A DNA stretch of 39,269 nucleotides, taken from HGM04593 sp964470845 (GTDB taxonomy: Bacteria; Bacteroidota; Bacteroidia; Bacteroidales; Bacteroidaceae). Location: positions 1 to 39,269 of the forward strand of contig CAYYEL010000009.1 of the NCBI GenBank assembly GCA_964470845.1, in the 5' to 3' direction. Shown here one piece after another: positions 33,870-39,269 of the stretch. The translations under genes and the position numbers were made by a program. The stretch's first letter is position 1. Every line of letters starts with the position of its first letter. Under the pieces are notes generated by a model that saw only the letters and a list, made by a program, of their open reading frames with translations, was not told where the DNA came from and did no database searches.

Positions 33870-34409
33870 ATGGAAAAATCACTTAAAGGAACAAAGACCG
33901 AGGCTAACTTGTGGAAAGCATTTGCAGGTGAGAGCCAAGCACGCAACAAATATACCTACTATGCAAGCAAAGCCAAGAAAGAGGGTTACGAGCAGATAGC
34001 CGCAATCTTCCAAGAGACAGCCGACCAAGAGAAAGAACACGCCAAAATGTGGTTTAAATATGTTCACGGAATCGAGGGAACAGCCGAGAATCTGACCGAT
34101 GCTGCTGCCGGCGAGAATGAGGAGTGGACAGATATGTACCCCACAATGGCTAAGGAGGCTCGCGAGGAGGGCTTCGAGGAGATTGCCATCCGCTTCGAGA
34201 TGGTGGCCAAGGTCGAGAAGAGCCACGAGGAGCGCTACAAGAAACTGCTTGAGAACGTGCAGGGTAATTTGGTGTTCAGCCGCGACGGCGATTGCATTTG
34301 GCAGTGCCGCAACTGTGGCCATCTGCATTTTGGCAAGGCTGCTCCCGAAATGTGCCCTGTGTGCGTACATCCCAAGGCCTATTTCCAAATTAAGCCCGAG
34401 AATTATTAA
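33870..34409 (+). CDS. Rubrerythrin
   Basis: A 179-residue protein that reduces hydrogen peroxide in anaerobes. The N-terminal four-helix ferritin-like domain has the di-iron ligands in FAGESQARNKY, DQEKEHAKM, MAKEAREEGFEEIA and EKSHEERY. The C-terminal rubredoxin-like domain has CRNC and CPVC separated by 14 residues. The order (ferritin-like then rubredoxin) is the classic form. It is monocistronic, with a terminator after it; the 2[4Fe-4S] ferredoxin encoded nearby on the other strand could be an electron partner, though that is only proximity. Confidence 0.97.
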   Translation: MEKSLKGTKTEANLWKAFAGESQARNKYTYYASKAKKEGYEQIAAIFQETADQEKEHAKMWFKYVHGIEGTAENLTDAAAGENEEWTDMYPTMAKEAREEGFEEIAIRFEMVAKVEKSHEERYKKLLENVQGNLVFSRDGDCIWQCRNCGHLHFGKAAPEMCPVCVHPKAYFQIKPENY

Positions 34410-34424
34410 GCCGAGGAGCAATAT

Positions 34425-34464
34425 AAAAACAGCCTGCTTTCTTAAAAAAAAGCAGGCTGTTTTT
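34425..34464. terminator. Bidirectional terminator between rubrerythrin and small membrane ORF
   Basis: A 16-bp perfect stem (34425-34440 with 34449-34464) whose ends are A-rich and T-rich, giving a U tail on both strands. It serves rubrerythrin on the plus strand and the 31-codon minus-strand ORF. Confidence 0.9.
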
Positions 34465-34479
34465 ATATATCCGCATTAT

Positions 34480-34575
34480 TTACCAATGAAACAGAAACAT
34501 ATAGAGCAGATAGACAACGACACCCACGATAGTCAGTAGAATGCTCTTTTTGATAATATGTAGAAGTTTGTTCAT
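34480..34575 (-). CDS. 31-residue single-helix membrane peptide
   Basis: An ATG at 34575 opens a 32-codon frame ending at 34480. The product begins MNKLLHIIKK, then ILLTIVGVVVYLLYMFLF and ends HW: a basic N-terminus, one hydrophobic helix of about 20 residues and an aromatic end, like real single-pass small membrane proteins and unlike random sequence. It lies just after the ferredoxin terminator and just before the shared terminator at 34425-34464, so it may be expressed by read-through. No homologue is claimed; low-complexity chance cannot be excluded. Confidence 0.55.
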   Translation of the reverse strand: MNKLLHIIKKSILLTIVGVVVYLLYMFLFHW

Positions 34576-34592
34576 ATTATGTAACTTCAAAT

Positions 34593-34631
34593 TTAAAAAA
34601 TAAGAGGGCGCATCAATTATGATAGCCCTCT
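34593..34631 (-). terminator. Terminator of the ferredoxin gene
   Basis: On the minus strand AGAGGGC (34631-34625) pairs with GCCCTCT (34609-34603), followed by TATTTTTT. It is 38 bases after the ferredoxin stop. Confidence 0.82.
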
Positions 34632-34669
34632 ATAATTTGTCGGCACTGCCGATAAGCGGTTATATCTGA

Positions 34670-34837
34670 TTATCCCTCGATAATTGCCTCTGAAGGACAT
34701 ACAGCTGCACAAGAACCGCAGTCGATGCACAACTCGGGGTTAATAGAATACTTCTCGCCTTCTGAAATTGCGCCCTGAGGGCACTCGTCGATGCAGGTAC
34801 CGCAAGCAACGCAGTTGTCTGTAATTACGTAAGCCAT
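34670..34837 (-). CDS. 2[4Fe-4S] ferredoxin
   Basis: A 55-residue clostridial-type ferredoxin. Two cluster-binding motifs are complete: CVACGTCIDECPQGAI and CIDCGSCAAVCPSEAI, each C-x2-C-x2-C-x3-C-P. Such proteins carry low-potential electrons, for example to and from pyruvate:ferredoxin oxidoreductase. The start ATG at 34837 gives the family N-terminus MAYVITDNC. TATCTTCG on the minus strand (34878-34871) could be its -7 element. Confidence 0.97.
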   Translation of the reverse strand: MAYVITDNCVACGTCIDECPQGAISEGEKYSINPELCIDCGSCAAVCPSEAIIEG

Positions 34838-35000
34838 AGTTATAAATTTTAAATTTTGTATTATCCGCTGCGAAGATAGCGCTTTTTGTAGATTTGTCGC
34901 CTCTTTATAACATTTTTAACATATTTTAGCATTTAGAATAATTGTACCCTTATTACCTTTGCTCCGCAATAATTTGGCTTTTGTCTCGTTATAATAAAGA

Positions 35001-35705
35001 ATGAAACGAATATTATACATATTACTACTGCTTGTGTTGCCTGTGTGTGTGCTTGTTGCGCAGGAGCGCAAGGTGCAGAATAAACCCTACATTGATTACA
35101 GGCGTCTGCACTATGGTTTTTTTGTGGGCGTACATATGCAGGATCTTGAGCTTGTAAACAATGGTTACGTTACGCCCGAGGGCGAGCAGTGGTGTGCCGA
35201 CGTTGCAGCCTACAGCCCCGGATTCAGTGTGGGTGTGCTTGCCGACCTGCGCATAAACACATATTTGTCGTTACGTCTTATTCCTACAATGCACTTTGGC
35301 GATAAGACTGTGATTCTGCGCGAGCAAAATAGTGGCGAGAGGGTACGTCAACAGATTAAATCGACCTACGTTTCACTACCCATCGAAGCGAAATTTGCAG
35401 CCGAGAGGTTCAATAACTATCGTCCCTATGTGATTGCAGGCGTCAGCCCTATGCTCGACCTTACGGTAAAAAAACAGCGCCCCATCCTCGTAAAACCTTT
35501 CGACCTTATGCTCGAAGTGGGCTTGGGATGCGACTTTTATCTGCCTTTTTTTAAACTCAATCCCGAGATAAAATTTGCGTTCAGCATACTCGACGTGCTC
35601 GATAAAGACCGCAGCGACCTGCTCGATGCAAACTATCTCAAATATACGCAGTCGCTCGATAAGGCTACTGCCAAAATGATAGTACTTTCGTTCTATTTTG
35701 AGTAA
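35001..35705 (+). CDS. porT: Type IX secretion protein PorT
   Basis: A 234-residue outer-membrane barrel with a signal peptide ending VLVAQ. The start RRLHYGFFVGVHMQDLELVNNGY is characteristic of the PorT family, followed by SPGFSVGVLADLRINTYLSLRLIPTMHFGDK, STYVSLPIEAKFAAERFNNYRPYVIAGV and a last strand KMIVLSFYFE ending in an aromatic residue. PorT is needed for type IX secretion in Porphyromonas, though its exact job is unsettled. A generic outer-membrane beta-barrel is the alternative. TACCTTTG at 34954-34961 is a likely -7 element. Confidence 0.82.
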   Translation: MKRILYILLLLVLPVCVLVAQERKVQNKPYIDYRRLHYGFFVGVHMQDLELVNNGYVTPEGEQWCADVAAYSPGFSVGVLADLRINTYLSLRLIPTMHFGDKTVILREQNSGERVRQQIKSTYVSLPIEAKFAAERFNNYRPYVIAGVSPMLDLTVKKQRPILVKPFDLMLEVGLGCDFYLPFFKLNPEIKFAFSILDVLDKDRSDLLDANYLKYTQSLDKATAKMIVLSFYFE

Positions 35706-35781
35706 AAAGATAAGAAAGTAAATCTACTCTCTAAAATTCTGAATTAAAATTCAAGCATTTTCTAAAAAAAATCCCTTTTAG

Positions 35782-35812
35782 TTTGCATAATATGAAATTA
35801 TGCGTATTTTCG
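35782..35812 (+). promoter_or_regulatory. Promoter of the trp leader
   Basis: TTTG at 35782-35785 and TATTTTCG at 35805-35812 are 19 bases apart, matching the Bacteroidota consensus with one change in the -7 element. Transcription should begin about 10-20 bases before the leader ATG at 35838. Confidence 0.65.
35785..35803. promoter_or_regulatory. Operator-like dyad between the -33 and -7 elements
   Basis: GCATAAT (35785-35791) and ATTATGC (35797-35803) are perfect arms with a 5-base spacer. The dyad fills almost the whole promoter spacer, where a bound repressor would block transcription. Confidence 0.5.
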
Positions 35813-35837
35813 CATCGTAAATGATAAAAATGAGAAA

Positions 35838-35894
35838 ATGAAAAGAATGTTGAATCTATTTTGGTGGTGGCACAGCTCGGGAGTAAAGTCGTGA
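35838..35894 (+). CDS. trp leader peptide (18 residues, three consecutive Trp)
   Basis: The 18-codon frame reads MKRMLNLFWWWHSSGVKS and stops with TGA at 35892-35894. Three adjacent UGG codons (35862-35870) in a short ORF, followed by alternative hairpins and a terminator in front of a tryptophan synthase gene, define a Trp-sensing leader. Ribosome stalling at these codons when charged tRNA-Trp is scarce would favour read-through. Confidence 0.88.
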   Translation: MKRMLNLFWWWHSSGVKS

Positions 35895-35972
35895 GCCGTA
35901 ACCGCCTATGTAAAAGATTTAAAATTCTTGTATATATAAAGGTTTGCCTCACGTGCGCGGCAAGCCTTTTTT
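35863..35972 (+). promoter_or_regulatory. Trp transcription attenuator (segments 1-4)
   Basis: Four segments can be drawn as in the E. coli trp leader. Segment 1 is the Trp codons (35863-35871, GGTGGTGGC). Segment 2 is 35891-35906; its ACCGCC and GCC pair with segment 1 (a 3-base bulge, one U-G pair). Segment 3 is 35939-35952; its GGTT and CTCAC pair with AACC and GTGAG of segment 2 (antiterminator). Segment 4 (35959-35968, GGCAAGCCTT) pairs with AAGGTTTGCC of segment 3 (one U-G pair) and is followed by TTTT (terminator). Stalling on segment 1 frees segment 2 for segment 3 and prevents termination. Confidence 0.85.
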
Positions 35973-35999
35973 ATTTATAAAAAAATAAATATATATATT

Positions 36000-37355
36000 A
36001 TGGAAAAAATACAGAAGCGTTATTTTCTCGACGAGAATGAGATTCCCCGTCAGTGGTACAATATTCAGGCCGATATGCCCCAAAAGCCTGCGCCTATGAT
36101 TAGCCCAAAGACACGCGAGCCTTTGACGGTCGAGGAACTCTCCGAACTTATCTCGATAGAAGCTGCCCGTCAAGAGCTTAACACCACCGACCGCTGGATA
36201 GATATTCCCGAGCCTGTGCTCGAAATGTATCGCTACTATCGTTCCACGCCTTTGGTACGTGCATACGGCCTTGAGAAGGCACTCGGCACTCCCGCACACA
36301 TATATTTTAAGAACGAGAGCGTGAGCCCTGTCGGGTCGCATAAACTAAACTCGGCGCTCCCGCAGGCCTACTATTGCAAGCAGGAGGGCGCGACAAATAT
36401 CACCACCGAGACAGGAGCAGGGCAGTGGGGATGCGCTCTATCCTACGCCTCAAAGGTTTTTGGGTTGGAGTGTGCTGTGTATCAGGTGAAGATAAGCTAC
36501 GAACAGAAACCCTATCGCCGCAGTGTGATGCAGGCTTTTGGTGCACAGGTAACACCCTCGCCTTCAATGTCAACGCGTGCCGGGAAAGATATTCTTACAA
36601 AGTTTCCCAACCATCAAGGCTCGTTGGGAACGGCCATTTCCGAGGCCGTCGAGCTTGCCCGCACAACGCCGGGGTGTAAATATTCGCTGGGTTCGGTTAT
36701 GAGCCACGTGAGCCTGCATCAGACTGTAATAGGTCTTGAGGCCGAGCTTCAGATGCAAAAGGCCGGTGAATATCCCGATGTTGTTATCGGCTGTTTCGGC
36801 GGAGGCTCGAATTTCTCGGGCATTGCTTTTCCGTTTATGCGCCACAATATTCTGGAGGGCAAAAAAACACGCTTTGTGGCTGCCGAGCCCGAGTCGTGCC
36901 CCAAGCTCACCCGCGGAAAATTCTGTTACGACTATGGCGATGAGAGTGGTTACACTCCGCTTATGCCGATGTTCACTCTGGGGCACAATTTTAAGCCTGC
37001 CAATATACACGCAGGCGGTTTGCGCTATCACGGTGCAGGTGTGGTTGTGTCGCAACTGCTGAAGGATGGGCTTATGGAAGCTGTTGATATAAGCCAACTG
37101 AATTCTTTCGAGGCCGGCCTGCTCTTTGCCAAGGCCGAGGGCATTGTGCCTGCCCCCGAGTCGTGCCACGCTATTGCCGCCACCATTGCCGAGGCCAAGC
37201 GTTGCACGCAGACGGGTGAGCCTAAAGTGTTGCTCTTCTGTCTCTCGGGGCACGGACTTATGGATATGTCGGCTTACGACCAATATATTTCGGGTAGTTT
37301 GGGCAACTACACGATAAGCGACGAGGATATTCATCGTAACACGCAAAATCTTTAA
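36000..37355 (+). CDS. trpB: Tryptophan synthase beta chain, TrpB2-type
   Basis: A 451-residue PLP enzyme, about 50 residues longer than classic TrpB and matching the TrpB2 subfamily (N-terminal MISPKTREPLTVEELSEL). The PLP lysine is Lys115 in GSHKLNSALPQ. ETGAGQWGCAL is the catalytic-glutamate loop, and GCFGGGSNFSGIAFPF binds the PLP phosphate. It condenses serine with indole to make tryptophan. TrpB2 lacks strong coupling to TrpA and is often a stand-alone indole-salvage enzyme; here no trpA or other trp gene is near. The Trp attenuator directly upstream, ending 27 bases before the ATG, supports a true Trp role. Confidence 0.93.
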   Translation: MEKIQKRYFLDENEIPRQWYNIQADMPQKPAPMISPKTREPLTVEELSELISIEAARQELNTTDRWIDIPEPVLEMYRYYRSTPLVRAYGLEKALGTPAHIYFKNESVSPVGSHKLNSALPQAYYCKQEGATNITTETGAGQWGCALSYASKVFGLECAVYQVKISYEQKPYRRSVMQAFGAQVTPSPSMSTRAGKDILTKFPNHQGSLGTAISEAVELARTTPGCKYSLGSVMSHVSLHQTVIGLEAELQMQKAGEYPDVVIGCFGGGSNFSGIAFPFMRHNILEGKKTRFVAAEPESCPKLTRGKFCYDYGDESGYTPLMPMFTLGHNFKPANIHAGGLRYHGAGVVVSQLLKDGLMEAVDISQLNSFEAGLLFAKAEGIVPAPESCHAIAATIAEAKRCTQTGEPKVLLFCLSGHGLMDMSAYDQYISGSLGNYTISDEDIHRNTQNL

Positions 37356-37370
37356 ACGGCTTTGTTGACA

Positions 37371-37970
37371 ATGGACGAGTTTGTTAAAATTTTATATGTA
37401 CACGGGTTCGCATCGTCGGGCTGCTCGGGCACTGTGATGGCCTTACGTCGTCATTTGTCCGATTGCAGAATAGTAGCACCCGACCTTCCGCTCGACCCTT
37501 TTGAGGCGCTTGCTCTGCTGCGCTCTATTATCGAGCAGGAGAGGCCGGCAATTGTCATAGGCACATCTATGGGCGGAATGTATGCTCAGCAGCTTAGGGG
37601 TGTAAGACGTATTATTGTCAATCCCTCTTTTGAAATGTCGCGCTCGTTGCTCTTTGGCAAGATGGGACGTAATAAGTATATGAGCAAGCGCAGGGACGGT
37701 ACAACGGAGTTTCGGGTGGATAAGGCGCTTGTCGAGCGTTTTAAATTGATGGAGAAGGGGCAATTTGAAGGTATTACTCCCGAGGATAAGGAGCTTGTTG
37801 TGGGGCTTTTTGGAGATAAAGATCCTGTGGTGCATTTTAAACCTCTGATGGAGAGCCTCTATGGTGTCGAGCGATGCCATTGGTTCAAGGGCGAGCATCG
37901 TTTGAATGACGAGATTGTAAAAGGGGTGCTGTTGCCTATTGTTAGGGAGATGTTGTCGCATGGTGTTTGA
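37371..37970 (+). CDS. YqiA/YcfP-family alpha/beta hydrolase
   Basis: A 199-residue small esterase-like protein. The oxyanion motif is LYVHGFASSG, the nucleophile elbow GTSMGGMYAQQL (G-x-S-x-G), the acidic residue in LFGDKDPVVHFKP and the histidine in FKGEHRLND. The start is the ATG at 37371, 15 bases after the trpB stop; a TTG at 37362 would add three residues. It is presumably cotranscribed with trpB and so could also respond to tryptophan. The substrate is unknown. Confidence 0.85.
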   Translation: MDEFVKILYVHGFASSGCSGTVMALRRHLSDCRIVAPDLPLDPFEALALLRSIIEQERPAIVIGTSMGGMYAQQLRGVRRIIVNPSFEMSRSLLFGKMGRNKYMSKRRDGTTEFRVDKALVERFKLMEKGQFEGITPEDKELVVGLFGDKDPVVHFKPLMESLYGVERCHWFKGEHRLNDEIVKGVLLPIVREMLSHGV

Positions 37971-38003
37971 TTTTTTGCAGTGTGTGCGTGGCGTTTTTTT
38001 GCC

Positions 38004-38230
38004 CGCTGTAAAATATTGAGGCTGTTAGGCTTTGTTTTCTCGCTCGTTGTTAGTATCTTTGCTGTGAACAGCGAAGATATACTGCACTCGCTTTGTAAAA
38101 TATTGAAGTAAACTTCATATTTTCCGCTCGTTGTTAGTATCGTTGCGCTAACGTGCGAAGATATTTTTCACTCGCTTTGAAAAATATTCAAGCAAGCTTG
38201 ATATTTCTCGCTCGTTGTTAGTATCTTTGC
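38004..38230 (+). repeat. Tandem array of the promoter-bearing palindromic repeat (three copies, 84-base period)
   Basis: Copies end at 38062, 38146 and 38230, exactly 84 bases apart. Copy 1 (38004-38062) is truncated at its left end; copies 2 (38071-38146) and 3 (38155-38230) are each 76 bases, separated by 8-base spacers. Each full copy runs GCGAAGATA, CACTCGCTTTG, a central dyad, CGCTCGTTGTTAG, then TATCTTTGC or TATCGTTGC. Copies at 19105-19332 belong to the same family. Apart from this array and the promoter it carries, I see nothing in 37971-38306. Confidence 0.85.
38198..38229 (+). promoter_or_regulatory. Promoter in the last repeat copy, serving the cytidylyltransferase-kinase gene
   Basis: TTG at 38198-38200 and TATCTTTG at 38222-38229 are 21 bases apart. 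The -33 part is the right arm of the core dyad, as in copy B at 19.3 kb. Transcription would start about 70 bases before the ATG at 38307. Confidence 0.6.
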
Positions 38231-38306
38231 AAAAAAGAACAATATAGGCTATTTATAATGCCTACGTTCGTTGTAGATTGTACAAATAGAATTATATTTT
38301 TTGGCT

Positions 38307-39269
38307 ATGAGTAAAAAAGTGTTTGTTTCGGGTTGTTACGATATGTTACATTCGGGACACGTTGCCTTTTTTAAGGAAGCTGCATCATACGGTGACCTTT
38401 ATGTGGGTATCGGTTCAGATGCAACAATACGTGAGCTTAAAGACCGTAAGACCATAAACACCGAGGCCGAGCGCCTGTATATGGTTAAGGCTATACGCTA
38501 CGTTAAGGATGCCTTTGTAAACTCGGGTAGCGGTATCCTTGATTTTGCCGAGGATGTTGAACGGCTTAAACCGGATATTTTCTTTGTGAATAGTGATGGT
38601 TACACACCCGGAAAAAAGCGTTTCTGCGATGCGCACGGTATTGAGCTTGTTGTCAGTACACGTATTCCTGAGGCTGGACTGCCCAAGCGCTCGACAACAG
38701 CACTGCGTCAAGAGTGTAACATCCCTTACCGTATCGACCTTGCAGGTGGTTGGCTCGACCAGCCTTACGTCAGCAAACACTATCCCGGCTCTGTGCTTAC
38801 AATATCTATCGAGCCCGATTACGACTTTAATAATCGTGGAGGTATGAGTACCTCGTCGCGTAAGGCCGCGATAGAAATGTGGCACGTAGATATTCCCGAG
38901 GGCGATAAAGAGACACTCGCTAAAATGCTTTTCCGCTACGAGAATCCCCCCGGCTCGCCCTATATAAGCGGCTCGCAGGATTCAATAGGTATTGTGATGC
39001 CTTGCCTTAACCGTCTTAACTACGACGGCGGCTATTGGCCCGAGAAAATTGAGACAATAAAAGATACCGAGATACTCGATTTTATAGAGAAGAACCTATG
39101 GCTCATACCCTTGGCGCCGCGTGATGGCTCGTATGACGTACTCTCTAACACCAATATTGATGCCGAGGGAGCAGAGCGTCTTTCACGTGCCGCAGACGAT
39201 TGTTGGAAAGCTTTGCAGGCCAAAGATGTTGACGCGTGGGGCAAGGCTTGCACCGAGTCGTTCAATGCG
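38307..39269 (+). CDS. Cytidylyltransferase / sugar-kinase-like fusion (truncated by window edge)
   Basis: An open frame of 321 codons reaching the right edge without a stop. Residues about 1-135 form a nucleotidyltransferase domain with the HxGH motif in VSGCYDMLHSGHVAFF and the segment VGIGSDATIRELKDRK. From about 140, RQECNIPYRIDLAGGWLDQPYVS resembles the N-terminal substrate-binding region of GHMP-type sugar kinases (galactokinase/heptokinase-like). A nucleotidyltransferase fused to a sugar kinase suggests activation of a sugar or polyol to its nucleotide form, but the substrate is unknown and the kinase ATP motif is beyond the edge or unrecognised. It is driven by the repeat-borne promoter. 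Confidence 0.72.
   Translation, partial: MSKKVFVSGCYDMLHSGHVAFFKEAASYGDLYVGIGSDATIRELKDRKTINTEAERLYMVKAIRYVKDAFVNSGSGILDFAEDVERLKPDIFFVNSDGYTPGKKRFCDAHGIELVVSTRIPEAGLPKRSTTALRQECNIPYRIDLAGGWLDQPYVSKHYPGSVLTISIEPDYDFNNRGGMSTSSRKAAIEMWHVDIPEGDKETLAKMLFRYENPPGSPYISGSQDSIGIVMPCLNRLNYDGGYWPEKIETIKDTEILDFIEKNLWLIPLAPRDGSYDVLSNTNIDAEGAERLSRAADDCWKALQAKDVDAWGKACTESFNA

Noticed and set aside
36570..37346. A 258-codon minus-strand frame inside trpB
   Set aside because: Shadow of trpB; no motifs.
38004..38230. Regular 84-base tandem repeats as a possible CRISPR array
   Set aside because: Units are 76 bases with 8-base gaps, contain promoters and dyads, and only three exist with no cas genes. This is an interspersed repeat, not CRISPR.

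Overview
The window looks like a chromosomal segment from an order Bacteroidales bacterium. The evidence is type IX secretion genes (porU, porV, a PorG-like gene, porT), Bacteroidota-type promoters (-33 TTTG / -7 TAnnTTTG), very little Shine-Dalgarno use, a BamA followed by tandem OmpH/Skp chaperones, and DUF6242 and MORN proteins. A run of ten Ns at 1913-1922 marks a scaffold join, so the first 1.9 kb may not truly adjoin the rest. That left piece is AT-rich and accessory: the tail of a probable restriction-modification protein and an AlbA_2/HATPase regulator. From 2.1 kb onward the composition is even and the genes are mostly core.

Layout. (1) 2.1-9.8 kb: a tightly packed operon rex - FAA hydrolase - porU - porV - ispF - metallophosphoesterase. 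(2) 9.8-11.7 kb: a separately promoted TIR / acidic-linker / membrane-helix / WG-repeat protein. (3) 11.8-21.6 kb: ribD, a DUF6242 lipoprotein, then the envelope cluster porG-like - uppS - bamA - three ompH/skp paralogues - murI, with a promoter-carrying repeat between the first and second ompH genes. It ends in a bidirectional terminator. (4) 21.6-26.2 kb, minus strand: O-methyltransferase - rbfA - LolC/E-like permease, and a MORN/DUF2059 protein with its own terminator. (5) 26.4-33.7 kb: xerD, OmpA-like/TPR lipoprotein - dprA, hflX - class I fumarase. (6) 33.8-35.7 kb: rubrerythrin, a 55-codon 2[4Fe-4S] ferredoxin and a 31-codon membrane peptide (both minus strand), then porT. (7) 35.7-38 kb: a trpB2-type tryptophan synthase beta gene behind a leader that resembles a complete E. 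coli-style trp attenuator, followed by a small YqiA-type hydrolase. (8) 38.0 kb to the end: a tandem array of the same promoter-bearing repeat, driving a cytidylyltransferase-kinase fusion cut by the window edge.

Functional threads. One is outer-membrane biogenesis and type IX secretion: BamA and the Skp homologues assemble barrels, PorV/PorG/PorT/PorU form part of the secretion and attachment machinery, and UppS and MurI feed peptidoglycan synthesis. A second is redox and oxygen response: Rex, rubrerythrin, ferredoxin, fumarase. The most notable regulatory finds are the Trp attenuator at 35.8-36.0 kb and a dyad-cored repeat family (19.1-19.3 and 38.0-38.2 kb) whose copies show compensatory base changes and end in promoter -7 elements. 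The TIR-WG membrane protein is the best candidate for an uncharacterised signalling or defence effector.
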